From assembly GCA_028274465.1 (NCBI GenBank), contig CM051458.1, forward strand, positions 71,270,885-71,334,884: a stretch of 64,000 bases of DNA, read 5' to 3'. This document shows, one piece after another, positions 1-12,187 of this stretch (position 1 is the stretch's first letter; each line of letters opens with the position of its first letter). A program made the translations under genes and the position numbers. The notes beneath the pieces were generated by a model. That model saw only the letters and a list, made by a program, of their open reading frames with translations. It was not told the origin of the DNA and did not search any database. The DNA is from Plantago ovata (taxonomy: Eukaryota > Streptophyta > Magnoliopsida > Lamiales > Plantaginaceae).

Positions 1-2629
1 CAAAAACCCGAGAGCAAGTAGAACAGGGCGAAGACACCGGAAACAAGGCAACACCAATCCGATAACCCAGAACACACCTGTAAGTCCTCCCGTTCATAGT
101 CTGTCCCAAACCAGAAATAGGAACTACACGCAACCAATCAGAAGAATGGGCACCTCGCTGAGACTTCCAAAGAGCTACCTGACGGGGAGATAAAGAAAAA
201 ACAGATTCTGCAGAAGCAGCAACCTTCGTGAAATATATATCTGCCAGTCTCTTCATAAGTCTGGGGGCAGCGATCTCACTAGGGTTACCCAAAATGTCAG
301 AACCTGTGGTCTCAACAAACAAAGACAGGGCACCATCAAAAGCAGGTCCAAGAGAAGTGATACCAGAAGGACACAAGAGCTTAGCCTGTAAACCAGCAGA
401 CTGAAGGCGAGAAGCAAGGAAGGCATAATGACGAACATCCGCAGCAGTATAAACACCAAGCCCCCCAAAACAAAAGGGCAAAGTAGCAAGCCGCCACTGC
501 CAATCACCAAAACCGGGGCCCGACGCCGTGACAATACGCTCCAAAGAGGATCTCAAAGCCCGATCAAAAGAAAGCTGAGCCGACTGAAAGAAACCCGGAG
601 GGCAAGTACGCAAAGCAAAATAGAGCTTCGAAATACCCGTACAACCACGAAGCAACAACAACTCACACTGCGGATCGTTAATCTTCGCGACATAGTCCAT
701 AAGCTCGATGGTCTTGTTCACCCTTTTCACCACAAGCTCACTACTAAAATCGGGACACACACTGACCGAGCCACCAAGGACTTTGACCCCACGGAGTGGC
801 CTGGCGATAGAAGGAGGGAAAACACCAGGAACCCTACTCCTCGGATCTTCGATCGGCCAAAAGATCTCAGTTTTGTGAACATTAAGGTGAAATCCAGAAC
901 GTGGGCCATCCTCCAAGATTAGCTCTAAGACCTTCCCCACAACTAAGGTATCTCCGACAATGGTTTCGTCATCCAAATACCAAGCCTTCAAGGATAAGTC
1001 AAACGAACCTTTGATCTTACATACCAACAGGTGTAAAAGCAGAGCGAAAAGAAGAGGACCCAAAGGATCGTCCTGCTGGACCCCCTGACCAGAACAAAGA
1101 ATGTGCTCCCCATAGGACAACCTTGCCGGACTAGAATAACAGAACTCAACCCAACGTGAAAGAACGGGGCAACGACGACGAACCTCAAGCAGCATAACAG
1201 CACGATCCACCATGTTGAAAGCATTCTGAAAGTCAACTAACAACATGGTCAAGCCCACCTCACTGCCTCTCGCCTCTACAAACCGACTCAAGGAATGAAG
1301 AATAGCCTCACCTCCACAAGGTACCCCAACACCAAACTGGAGACCGTCAAAATACCCAGATAAAGAGGGGCCAACCAAAACAGCACCCACCATAGAGACC
1401 AGACGACGCCAAACAGTACCCACAACAATAGGACGTATACCACCACCCGGCTTGACCAACGGAGTGAGAGCAGCACTAGCAATATACTCACCCAAAATAT
1501 GCGGGCACTTACCCTCCAAGAAAAGATGAACCACCCGAGTGATAGAGGTGATCAAATCATCAGAGAGAGCAACAGCAGCACCGCCCAAACAATCCAATAA
1601 ATGTTGAGCTCGCAGACCATCTCGACCACAAGAGGTTCCACGAGGGAAACTACGAATCATATCTCGAACAGTAGTACTGGAGGCAGATAGGGGACAAAGG
1701 CGAGCAGGTAAAGGAGGCAAAATAGGGGAAGGAGCAGAAGGGTGCTTTTCCTTCAAAGCCTCCAGAGTATCAACCGAATAAGGAGCAACACAAGAACAAG
1801 AAAGAACCCGAACAACTACAGAATAATGTCCATCACTGACCTTCCTAAGACACTGATAAATATTGGCTTCACCCAAATCTGGATCTGACTCCTAACGAAA
1901 AGAAGGCGAATCCGCAGCCAAAGTGTCATGAAGAAGCTGTAAACTACCCCCAGCGACATCCCAAGTGCGGAGGGAAGAAGTAATGCACTCCTCCTGGCGC
2001 TTACGCCTAACAACTGCCCGACACTCAAGACTACTCCTCGGAGAAAAAGTCTTCAGCGTACAAAGAGGCAGCACGAGAAAACGAACCCAACAAGAAATGT
2101 CATCCGGAGAAGAAACCACAGAATCCAAAGCTCCCTTTAAAATCCGTGAAAACCCCAGGAGACACTTAGGAGAGATCGACTTGACAGTACGTAACCCCTT
2201 AGCCAACAAAGCATCAAGAGAAGCCAGCGAAAAACCCTGAGTAGCCAGCACACTAACACTGGCAGGCGAAGAAGTAACAGGTGCACGAGGCACAGGGATA
2301 TCAAACATAGTAAAGTGAACCACAACATCACCACAATCAGGAGCCGCCACAACATTGTTACTGTCATGCCGACACCGCGCACGAACTATATGAGTAGTAA
2401 GACAAACCCCACAGAGCCAACGACCCATCCGCCTCAAAGTAGCTTCAGCAGACAGATAAACAGGCAAACTAGTAGCAAGAGCATTACGCGTGACAATCTG
2501 TGCCTCACCACGAAAATGGCGATCACGCATGTGGGTAATTAAATAACTACTTGTAAGACCATTCCCACTACCGTCCGGACACTCAGAAAGTCCAACAAAC
2601 GGACAATGAAACCGCACAACCTCGGGCAT
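1..2629 (-). pseudogene. Zinc-finger/reverse-transcriptase ORF, 3' end off the window
   Basis: The minus frame from ATG 2627-2629 runs to position 1 with one interruption, a TAG at 1892-1894; below that about 630 codons are open to the window edge. N-terminal motifs look zinc-binding: CPFVGLSECPD followed by HMRDRH, then CGVCLTTH. RT motifs follow in order: an FPRGTSCGRDGLRAQHLLD block, PLVKPGGGIRPIVVGTVWR, motif A LLVDFQNAFNMVDR (about 1200-1245), motif B GVQQDDPLGPLLF (about 1050-1090) and catalytic YLDD (about 970-985). Near the edge CSTC suggests another zinc site. Motif B has QD where related RTs usually have QG, which may be damaging. There is no N-terminal AP endonuclease, so it is not an L1 ORF2. 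I recognise the protein as a type common in plant genomes under generic reverse-transcriptase names. A zinc-finger/RT/restriction-like-endonuclease plan (R2-like) is possible but the C-terminus is not visible. The frame also reads upstream to 2740 without an ATG. Confidence 0.8.
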
Positions 2630-2740
2630 GACTCGTGACAAAAACACAAAAGATAACAAAGTGAAACAGACCACGTGAAAGCAAAAATAACTGAACTTAA
2701 AAGAAGGATCCCATCCAATCAAGTAATCTCCATGGCTCAA

Positions 2741-3977
2741 CGTCTAAAAGAAAAAATGTACTGTAGTAGTATATATTAAATCATGGATCGATGGTGGAAG
2801 AAATGTAGTAGCATAAAAGACAAGAACAATCTCAATCAATCAAGAAATCCCCATGGCTAATGAGAAACAAATGATATGAAGCAACCAAACAAACAAACTC
2901 ACGGATCAAATGGTGGATGAAAGAAGATGACGAGCACGATCGAAGAGATGAGCCTGCCGCCATCGGAAGAAAGAAAAATCGCCAGAGCCCTATAATTAAT
3001 AAAAAATAACAAATGTTTACACAAAATTAGTGGGCATCCGAGAAACAAGTTGGGCTCTCACTCCCTTAGCAATAGCAGAACTAATCCTAGGGAAATAATT
3101 GAAATATGAAATATGATAAGCTAACTTTATTAGCTTATAAAATAAGCTAGTCCAGGAGATTATAAGCTCGCGTTCACAGAGTTATTTTACCTGCCAGTAA
3201 GTCGTGAGCTTATAAGCTAACGCGAAACAATAAACTAAGCTAACGCTAAACAGATCCTTAGAGTATAGGGTTTAAGGTTGTAATATTAATTTTTTATGTA
3301 ATTTCGGTGTGAGTAGACATATATATTTCATAACCGAGCTAGACCAAATTGGCCTTGGTGATGTGTTCTGATCCACCGGCATCGGGTGTTCATGTATTAG
3401 AGTGAAACTAACGTTAACTCTCGCCAAAGGATAGTTTCATCCATTTATCTCAGAAAAAGGCAAACAGTATACCTCTTCTTCCTAGAAACATCAAGCTTTA
3501 TCCATTTCATCGACTTATTCCAAAATTTACCAATTTGTCCTCAAATTCTTGTTGTATGTCGTACGTGATAATGATTCCGCCTAGAGCTTCTGTACCGGTG
3601 ATTCAGACTCGCCTATTGCCTCTATACTGGTTTGGTTAACGCTGGAGGGAGTAGTATGGAGATATATGTTTCATGATTCTTTCTTCACACACGAATTGAT
3701 ATAGTGGATGTGTTTCATATTTTATTAGATGTTGATAAATCTTCTCCATTAATTTAGTTTTTTACTGCAGTGCACATAGAAGGTGTTCAACAAAGGCTTG
3801 AGATAGTCCCTCATAAACTCTGGTGAGTAATGTTTGTGTTGTTTCCTGGGAATTTCCCATGAGCATCAGTTATATTGTTAAGCTGCAATTTTGCTGTTCA
3901 TTTTGATCTTGTTGCAATAAGTTTGAGTCCATTTTGCAATAAACGTTTTAAGAGGCCCTGCAATTTCAGCTTTTTAG
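2741..3977. other. Intergenic stretch, no gene seen
   Basis: This is AT-rich sequence between the RT gene and the poly(A) end of the LINE. I find no convincing coding frame. The only structure noticed is the self-complementary patch at about 3115-3262. Confidence 0.6.
3115..3262. repeat. Possible MITE remnant (self-complementary patch)
   Basis: Repeated inverted AGCTTATAAGCT-like words occur here (TTAGCTTATAA near 3130, GAGCTTATAAGCTAACGC near 3206). The right end, CTAAACAGATCCTTA, resembles termini of small plant DNA transposons. I could not fix matching terminal inverted repeats or a target duplication, so this is only a candidate. Confidence 0.25.
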
Positions 3978-3993
3978 TTTTTTTTTTTTTTTT
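3978..3993 (-). other. LINE poly(A) tail
   Basis: Sixteen consecutive T on the plus strand form the poly(A) 3' end of the minus-strand LINE, about 65 bp beyond the RNase H stop. This marks the reverse-transcription start end of the insertion. Confidence 0.8.
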
Positions 3994-4057
3994 GAAAAGT
4001 TGTTGTATTAGATAGATATATACAAAATCATGTACAATCGCTCCAACCGTTTACGGA

Positions 4058-4681
4058 TCAAACAGGGACGACTCTTGGGTAAGACTGACATAGATCGTTC
4101 TTTACAAAATGCGTCAACCAATTCGAGCATTGATCCCATATTCGAAAGCTACTCACATGACTAGAACACAAAACGGAAAATGTTAAGTCACTTGGATCCG
4201 ACTGGTCTGGCAACTGTTGCTGCAAATGTCCGGCCAAGCCTTCGCTTCCAAATTTCGCCAATGTATCCGCAACTTGGTTCACCTCCCGATAGACAAAAAA
4301 CCACCTACATTCTTCAAAACGGTTTGCCAAGGAGATAATTTCTTCAAGAAGATGGAGCTGCAACTGACCTGCGGTGTGCTTCCTGCGGATAGCCAACCAA
4401 ACATATAATGAATCAGTTTGAACAATAAGCTTAGTAATATGCAGTTGACTTGCCAAAAGAAGGCCTTGTTTGATAGCTTGTAACTCAGCTATGTTATTCG
4501 TACAAGAACCAATGTAAGCAGTTGCATCTCTTACAATGTTTCCGGCATTATCTTTAGAGATAATGCCGATACCTGCATCTCCCGGGTTACCCTTTGATGA
4601 ACCATCCGTGTTCATAGCTAGGAAACCTGGAGGAGGAGGACGCCAGTTACAGTAGATTGTTCTTTTTTGTTTCACATGCAC
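4058..4681 (-). pseudogene. LINE ORF2 C-terminus: RNase H domain
   Basis: This piece encodes a type-I RNase H like those at the C-terminus of plant L1 ORF2. The acidic residues lie in NTDGSSKGNPGDAG (Asp), IAELQAIKQGL (Glu), VQTDSLYVW (Asp) and NQVADTLAKFG (Asp), so the catalytic set looks complete. It would remove RNA from RNA:DNA hybrids during target-primed reverse transcription. The domain itself is open, but the frames upstream (zinc-binding domain and RT) are broken, so the protein is not made as one chain. Confidence 0.8.
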
Positions 4682-4682
4682 C

Positions 4683-5125
4683 TCATGTAAAATACTTTGA
4701 TTTCATCAATCTTTGCAAATGATGATAAAAGTGATGCGAATTAAAAGGTTGCTGCCTGAATATGACATTGTTCCAGTAAGACCAAAGTAGCCAGAAGAAA
4801 GTGCAAAGGAGCAATTGATGATTTGCATTGATAGGAAAATCACAAAGTAAAGAAATGAGGGAGGGTGCTTTATCATTCCTGCAAGTAGGCCATACTATTT
4901 GCCCAAGAAACAATAAAGCATGACACTCAAAAAATAAGTGATCAACTGTTTCAGGTTGCAAGCCACAGAGAACACAAACTGAATTTGAAACCACTCCCCA
5001 TGCACACAATTTATCCCTTGTAAAATAATTTGTCATGTAACCACAACCAAAGAAAAAACTTGATGCGTGGAAGAAGCTTTAGTTTCCAAAGTTTAAACCA
5101 AGGCACCTATGGACCAGTTACAGAA
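4683..5125 (-). pseudogene. LINE ORF2 zinc-binding (zf-RVT-like) domain
   Basis: The open piece 4683-5036 contains CVLCGLQPETVDHLFFEC, the CxxC-x7-HxxxxC signature found between RT and RNase H in plant LINEs, followed by a Trp-rich segment (FFWLLWSYWN). The stretch 5037-5125 continues it in a different frame with stops (PWFKLWKLKLLPRIKFFLWL), so at least two frameshifts separate RT from this domain. Confidence 0.75.
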
Positions 5126-7223
5126 TTATGAAATAAATTTTGATAACAATTTTACTGTAAAACATCCAGAGGGATGGTGTGCCCAATGTATAGAATCTGT
5201 GCCAGCATCTTGTCTTAGTGGAATGCCTATTATATCCTTAACAAGTGGAATAGGCAAATGTTGAGCTAATTTACCAACATCCCATTGTTGATCTCTAATG
5301 AACTCAGCAACAGATACTGTATGATCTATGGGGTGTAAAGACCAAGTGTTTAGTTTCATATTTTGAAACCAAACATCATCCCAGAACTTAACAGACTGGC
5401 CATGGCCTATGTTCCATGCTAAATGTTCTGAAAATAGGGGTATATGTCTTGCTAGTACCTTCCAAAGCCAACTACTTGTCAACCTTGTTGTAGCCTGGAG
5501 AAGAGAAGTGTGTGGGAAATATTTGGCTTTTAAAATATTAGCCCAAAGAGCATTTGGATTTGAAAATAATCTCCACAAGAGCTTCCATTGAAAAGCTTTG
5601 TTAACAAGCTGTAAATTTCTAAGCCCTAGTCCTCCTGCATTCTTAGGTGAACAAACTACAGACCACTTAACCTTACCCGTTTTCTTTCCAGAAGGTGAGT
5701 GATTCCACAAAAAAAATTTATTAAGCTTATCTATAATTTTCAAAGTAGTAACAGGAATATTAGTAATTGACATAAAGTTTGCAGGAATGGAAGAGGAGAC
5801 AGACTGGATAAGAACTTTTCTACCCTCATAAGATAGAAATCTATTGTACCATTTATTGATTCTATTTTGTAATTTATCCATAAGAGAGTGAGAAAGTTCT
5901 GATTTATTTCTACCAAATAAAAAAGGCACTCCCAAATATTTATCTTGCCTGCTATTGTAAGTAACTCCTAAATAGTGGTTAATCCATTGCTTAAGATGTA
6001 TAGGGGTGTTTGGGGAGTAAATCACACTAGATTTACTCCAACAAACAGCTTGTCCTGCTGCAGTAGCATAGTCCTGAAGGCATAATTTCAAATTAGTGAC
6101 TGAAGTTTTGCTGGCTTTGCAAAATACCAAAGTATCATCTGCAAAACTTAAGAAGGGAATTTTATAACCCTGACTAGATGACTTGAGACCTTGTACCAGA
6201 CCTTGAGACACCATGTGGCATAAGTAAATGATGAAAATATCTTGGCAAAAAAGAAACAGGTAACGTGACAAGGGATCACCTTGCCTGAGACCTCTATGTG
6301 GTGTCCAAGGTTCTGATAAAACTTGATTAACTTTAACGTGACAAGGGATCACCTTGCCTGAGACCTCTATGTGGTGTCCAAGGTTCTGATAAAACTTGAT
6401 TAACTTTAACTTGATAGCTAATAGAAGTGACAGTGAACATGATAATGTTAATGAGATGCTGTGGAAAATTGAATTTAGAAAGAGCCATTTGTAAGAAATT
6501 CCATTCAATCCTATCATATACTTTTTCTATATCCAATTTTAAAGCTAGAAAATACCGCTTAGAATGTCTCTTTGATGACATGGTATGTAAAAGTTCATGT
6601 GCCATAATAATATTATCAGAAATTTGCCTGCCTGCCACAAACCCATTTTCCAATGGAGAAATCAACTTATCCATTAAAGGTCTCAGTCTATGCACTAATA
6701 CTTTAGAATTTATTTTATACAACACAGTGCTTAGACTAATGGGCCTATAATCACATGGATATTGAGAATTTTCTCTTTTTGGTAAAACCACAATTTGAGT
6801 CTTGTTAATTATTTTATCGAAAACCCCCGTAAGAAAGAAATTCTTAACCAAAGAAATAACTTGTGGACCAAGCACATGCCAGGCTGAAGTATAGAATTTT
6901 GAGCTAAAACTATCCACCCCCGGAGCTTTTTCTGGATTGATGGAATTAGCAGCCTTCCAAATTTCTTGATCACTAGGAATAGTTAATAAAAGTTGTTGGT
7001 CCTCAAAAGATAATTGTGGTGTTGTTAAAGACTCAAACTTGTGCAACTGAGAACCCTGACTTCTAGAATTGGTATAGAAAAAACTTTTGAAAGCCTGGCA
7101 AATCTCTTTAGGATCATGACACCATTCATTTTGAGTATCTTTGACACCATGTATAAAATTTCTCCGTTTTTGATGAGATGCTATTGAGTGAAAATATTTA
7201 GTGTTTGCATCCCATTGAGACAC
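5126..7223 (-). pseudogene. LINE ORF2 reverse transcriptase domain, frameshifted
   Basis: RT motifs are clear: VLPKRENSQYPCDYRPISL, ENGFVAGRQISDNI, LALKLDIEKVYDRIEWNFL (motif A), HRGLRQGDPLS (motif B) and SFADDTLVF (motif C, FADD). The frame is broken by a 73-bp tandem duplication at 6261-6406 that repeats the motif B region and shifts the frame (73 is not a multiple of 3). Upstream, at 7224-7226, a TGA replaces what is probably a Trp codon between the endonuclease linker and QWDANTKYFHS, so the domain is cut off from the endonuclease. It is a dead copy. Confidence 0.85.
6261..6406. repeat. 73-bp tandem duplication in the LINE RT
   Basis: Unit 1 (6261-6333) is followed directly by unit 2 (6334-6406), and the copies look identical by eye. 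Each encodes the segment from VNQVLSEPWTPHR to GDPLSR. The length of 24 codons plus 1 base causes a frameshift. Confidence 0.9.
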
Positions 7224-8693
7224 TCATTTTCTTTTTGCTCTTTGGGACCAAAATAGTATTTTCTGTAGTTGAAGAGAATGAAACTCCTTTTCTAAATGCA
7301 GTAATTGAGGACCTAACACAGAATGATTAAGATGAACTCTATTCTCAATGTGATGCAATTTTGAAGAAGTAGTTCTAATCTGTGCATTAATATGATGTAA
7401 ATCATTCAAATTCCAAGTTGAAATATTAGTTCTAAGTGCATCACATTTATCCCAGAAAGAGGCATGTTGATTAACAGGATCTGACCAGTAGGTAACAAGA
7501 TTTTGCATATAACTCTTATTAAGAACCCACATATTTTCAAAATGAAAAGAGTTCAAGGAAGGGGAAAAAGTAGAACCAGTATCAATTAGAAGAGGCCTAT
7601 GATCAGATGGTGAATAACTAAGATGAGTCACAGTAGCATGAGGATATAAAGACAACCATTTATGATTAGCACATGCTCTGTCAAGTGGTTTAGCTATAAA
7701 ATTACATGTGAAACACCTATTAGTCCAAGTATAAATATTACCACAGAAGCCTAAGTCATGAACACCAAAATAATCCAAGCAACTTCTAAACTTATTAATG
7801 CGAGACCAACTTTCAACATTACCACCTAATTTTTCCTTATGATCCAGAATTGAATTAAAATCGCCTGTCAAAAGCCAGGCTGAGGAATTGGACTGAACAA
7901 AAGTACTAAGTGATTTAATTTTACTCCATACCTGTTCTTGATCAGTTGGACGTGGGTGCTGATAAGCGTTTGTCCAATCAAAAGGAGGAGCATTTAGAGC
8001 CACAGGATCATCAACCTGGATATGAACCATACGATCATCAATTTCCAGAAGCCTTAGCTTAGTTTCAGTAGCATTCCATAACACCCAATATCCACCTGTC
8101 TGATGTGTCTCTGGTGGAGGAGCCATTACCGCCTTACAGTAATATGGTAGAGCTTCAATATAAGCCCGAGAAGCCCTACTAGATAATCTTGTGTCCATGA
8201 TAATAGTGACCAAGGGATTGTGACGGAGGATATGATTGCGCAAAGCCCCTTGAAAAGCCGCCCGACCTGCACCACGCGTGTTCCATACAAGGATCTTCAT
8301 TTCATATGGATCAATATCCATGGACCAGTGATCATAAGGCATTGGAGGCCCCAGGCCATTGGGTTTGCTTCCCAGCGGGATCGGAGTCACCGCGTGCGGA
8401 ATGACGCTTTCCCAAGGCATGAGGTAAATCAGGTGCCTGAATTCGTGGCCTGTGGACAGTGGATTGTCCATCAAGTTGTACCGGATGGAGAAAGTGTCCG
8501 TCGTGCGAGGGAATTGCAAGAGCCAAGGCATTTGATTGTACGGCTTGACTCGGATGAGATTGTTGTCTACCCTCCAGAATTGGGAATTGATCCGTAGTTC
8601 CTCCAATGTCGGCATTACTGCAGCTGGAATGATTTGTTGTTGTTGGCTGGGCCCAGGCGATGGGCTTTGGCTTGAGTTGGGTGAGGGAGGTTG
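7224..8693 (-). pseudogene. LINE ORF2 N-terminus: AP-type endonuclease
   Basis: The frame is open from the solo-LTR junction (8693) to TGA 7224-7226. Endonuclease/exonuclease/phosphatase family motifs are present: KILVWNTRGAGR (near 8300), IIMDTRL (near 8200), LLTGDFNSILD (near 7865) and SPSDHRPLLID (near 7600). This domain nicks the target so that reverse transcription can start. The N-terminal part is a Gln/Pro/Ser-rich linker that continues on the far side of the solo LTR (HEQLQTQP joins PSPNSSQ), showing that ORF1-like and endonuclease sequences were adjacent before the LTR inserted. Confidence 0.82.
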
Positions 8694-9879
8694 TGATGAA
8701 CCGGAGTTTGTCAGACTCAATTAATCAAATAAATTTGTTTTTAGCCAAAGGCAATTCACAACTACAAGAAAACCGTAGTGTAGCAGTAAAATAACTTCGA
8801 GTGTCGATCTCTAAGGACTATAACTAGCTTTATTTAATTTAACTTAAACTATAAAATCAACAAACGACTTAGCACAGATTTTCTTATCAATTATAATGAA
8901 AGTTAGTGATAGTATGATCATTCAAAGTATTAGGTTAATATTCATGCATGAAGTACCCGATCGTTTTGCATAGAAATCTAAGATCATGAATTGTCCAATG
9001 TGTTCCGTTAAATTCAACACTACGAAGATAGAGGGCTTAGATAGATCAAAGAAATAAAGCAATAACTCAAGTCTGATTTGCGTTATAGCATCATGCATAA
9101 TTAAGAACCCTAGCTAAGAAATCACATACTATCACCAACGATAGATTTAGCTACTCATAGATGAATTGCAATCAACAGAAATCAAAACAATATTGAATGA
9201 AAACTTGTTAAAGGAAATAAATATAAATAGAAAAATCGTGAGATACAATGTTACCGACGAAGGTTGTCAATCTCTAAAGAATTGCGAACTCACAAGCAAG
9301 ATAGTCCTCCAAATTGATAAGAAAAATAGTCTCCTATGCTAAGAATTCCCAGAACAGGGTCTGGAGAATTCCAATCTAAAACTGATGTGAAAAGTATGAA
9401 AAAAAGTCTAAAGAGGTCTAAAGAGGTCTGAAAAACGTAGAAACAGAAGCAACTATATATAGGAGTTCGGAAGGCGTGGGGCGAATCGCCCCAGACACCG
9501 GGCGAACCGCCTGGTGTGGGGCGAACCTCTCCAGTCGGCGAGGACCAGTTTTTGATGCGTTTTTGGTCTTCTTTTCCTTTTCGGACTCGGATTTTGCCTT
9601 CTAGTGACCGTTAAGCCTTGAAACTCGTCCCCTTGGCCTCAAATCTCATCCGGAACCTTCTAGATACTCCACGAATGTCCTCGGAGCACCGATTCTTCGT
9701 TCTCTTCAATATAATTGTCCGGAAAATCACGTTTTTCACCTAAAACCTGAAAAATGCAAACTAAAAGTAAACGTGACACTATTATAATAAAATGCAGTAT
9801 AATATAGCTAAATTAACATAGAGGATAGATAAATAGGTGAAAAAAGACTCGAATGAAGGTTTAAAGTACACGTTCATCA
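8694..9879 (-). mobile_element. Solo LTR related to the B-family LTR, TSD GGTTG
   Basis: It begins TGATGAACCGG and ends CGTTCATCA, and is bounded by perfect 5-bp repeats GGTTG at 8689-8693 and 9880-9884. The body matches the B2 LTRs (44896-46086) along its length, in the same orientation as B2 (minus). It contains a minus-strand TATA box at about 9454-9462 and GC palindromes at about 9474-9540. No internal sequence remains, so LTR-LTR recombination removed it. Confidence 0.92.
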
Positions 9880-9884
9880 GGTTG

Positions 9885-12187
9885 CGTCTGAAGCTGTTCG
9901 TGGGAGGTTGCGTCTGAAGCTGTTCGATTATGACAGATTGTCTCGCCTGCTGAACTGATGAAGACTGTGCCCTTTTCTATACATCTAAAGTCATCTGAGA
10001 TGAACTCCCGAGCCTTGGCATTGGGTTTGAGCTCCGAACCATTAGTTCCCAAGATGGTTGCCTGCCGGTCAGTGGCTGCTGTAGAAATTGACTTGGTGGA
10101 CTTTGCAGGACTGATTGTTCCCTCTGGTTTCTGTTGTTCCTTTCCTCTTGTCTCTGTTGCTGCTCTTGCATTGTGTGCACGCTGGCGATTGCTGTCCGGA
10201 GCACATGTGATGGAGTCACCAAACTTAGGTTGATCAGAATATGGATTGACCGATGAGAAGATAGCTTTCTGTGTTGCTTAGTACCCCTTGGTAATGCACC
10301 GGTGGATCGGCCTGAATTAAACCTGGAATTGGAGTGAGAGAACTGTGCATGACATGCAACATCTCTGGTGTTGGCATCTGGGGAGACAGCTGCATCCAAG
10401 GGTGTGTCGGAGGATGAGGGGCTTGAAAGACATGAATCGGGGCGGGTAGTCGTAGTAGTTGCACTGGGGGAGTTAGGTTTTGCGGAATTAGGGCTGGCAT
10501 CATGGGAGGGAATTGTGGATGTGGGTTCTGGTTGTTGTTGTAATTTGCAATCTCCACCCATCGATGGCGACGATGTTGAGGACGTTGATGAGCGTGGTAA
10601 GCCGTTGAAGTTTGTTCTGGAAGTTGAATCGACGTAGAAGAAGTATGAGTAATGAAGGGGAGAGGAGTAAATGGAATTAAATCAGTGCACTTATTAAACT
10701 GTGGAGGGGAATTAGATTTTTGGTTTAAAATAATTGAACTAGTGGAATTAGTAGGCACAGTTTTAGACTTGCGTGGTAATGCATGGGCGCTATTAACATG
10801 AGAAAGGTGTTTATCATTTGACAGATCATTAGTATGTTTGGCTTGTTGTTGAGATTGATTAATCTTATCTAAATTTTTATTGCTGATGGTATTTTCTAAT
10901 TCTTCTTCATCAAAATCCATTAAGGCCTGAAAGGAGTTGTGGATTGGGCCGGATGTGGGTTGGCTTATATTGGGCCGTGTCGGATTGGGCCTAGGAGCAG
11001 GAGTTTGTTGGGTAGACTGTGTGGATTGATTAGGACGCGCCGATGGATTAGATGAGGACGGATTTGCCGTCTTATCTTGTTGCCTTTTTGGAACTTGATC
11101 CTTTGCAGCTTTCTGGACGTGAGGGGCATGATTATGTTGAGGCGGTTTTTGTAGTCCTGGCCGTCTTTGTTGGTTTCTAATGAAAGGTTTCTTTACAACA
11201 GTGGTTCATGGCGGATCAATACTTTGGTTTGGAGGATTAGGCTGTAGTGGATTAATGGAATTATCATGGTTTTGAGTTGGAGTTGGACGAGATCGAGAAC
11301 ATTTGGTAGCTAAATGACCAATCATGCCACACTGGAGACAAAATTCCCCTAGAACCTCATATTGAACTTTTTGAAATTTTGCACCAATCTGGACAAGTGA
11401 TTGTAAAGGTTTTGTGGTATAAATCTCAATACATAACCGTGCATATCTGGCCTTATTAGCTGTGGTTGTATGCATATCCATCTTGATTGGTCTGCCAACC
11501 AATCTGCCAATTTTATACAGAGCTTTCGGATGATATAATTCCTTTGGTAACTCATGGAATTGTACCCATAGCATCATAAAGTCCAATTTTCCTTTACTAG
11601 GATCGAAACATGGCTGCCATGTTTGGACTGCTAGGTAATGAGTGAAGAGATACCATGGACCGCCAGACAACGCAAAGAAGTAATCATCTTGATATTCCAA
11701 AGTAACAACATAAAAACCTTTACCAAGATAAGTAAGATTAAACTTACCTGTAATTTTCCATAGTCCTTTTAGATGCTTCTCAATATTGATTGTAAGCCGT
11801 GACCAACCCACCGTTTGAATGATGAGTGATTGCTTCCAATTACCTGCATATTCAAGAAGTTCTAGATCAGAGAAAGTGACAAAGGGAATATTTTCCTTAA
11901 TCTGGTGCGCGTCTGTGTATTCAATGAATTTCGGCCTTTTCTCAATGCGTGAACCACTAATCAAAATATTGGGGTTGAGTGGTTGCTTTAAGTTTGTCAT
12001 TGAAGGACTGTGTAGTTGCTTGCGGTGACTTGGGGTCATGAGCTTGTGGTTCCTGAATCTTAATTCCTGCAGAAGGTGGTATATTGTGCCAATCCATATC
12101 GACATGTTTAGAATTATCAGGTGTTTCTGGTGTCAAGACTTGTTCTTGTTTAAAGAAAGAACACTTAACTAATTTCTTAGCTTTCAA
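9885..12187 (-). pseudogene. LINE ORF1: DUF4283-like, zinc-knuckle nucleic-acid-binding protein
   Basis: The main piece 11206-12105 has the DUF4283-type pattern (LEYQDDYFFALSGGPWYLF, LDFMMLWVQFHELPKELY, IGRLVGRPIKMD) and a zinc knuckle CLQCGMIGHLATKC (C-x2-C-x4-H-x4-C). This combination is typical of the RNA-binding ORF1/gag-like part of plant LINEs. A TGA at 11206-11208 is read through in the same frame into a Pro/Gln/Ser-rich region and FQALMDFDEEELENT, continuing to 10234. Between 9885 and 10234 the frame changes more than once. The first about 80 bp are also in another frame. A 20-bp word is repeated with 26-bp period at 9881-9926. Confidence 0.75.

Larger units (their letters stand above)
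3978..12187 (-). mobile_element. L1-type LINE, degenerate, 5' end displaced by a nested insertion
   Basis: Read on the minus strand, the order is gag-like ORF1 (zinc knuckle), AP-type endonuclease, RT, zinc-binding domain and RNase H, then a poly(A) tail seen as 16 T at 3978-3993. This is the plan of plant L1 LINEs. The element is broken by a solo LTR at 8694-9879, by a 73-bp tandem duplication in RT, and by several stops and frameshifts. The SIRE-like element inserted at 12188 separates any further 5' sequence, which would lie beyond 64000. It is the oldest layer of the nest. Confidence 0.88.

Noticed and set aside
428..922. Plus-strand frame of 164 codons
   Set aside because: It lies antisense to the RT ORF, whose motifs are unmistakable in the minus frame; the plus frame has no recognisable motif.
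8220..8597. Plus-strand 125-codon frame
   Set aside because: Antisense to the LINE endonuclease domain with clear family motifs on the minus strand.
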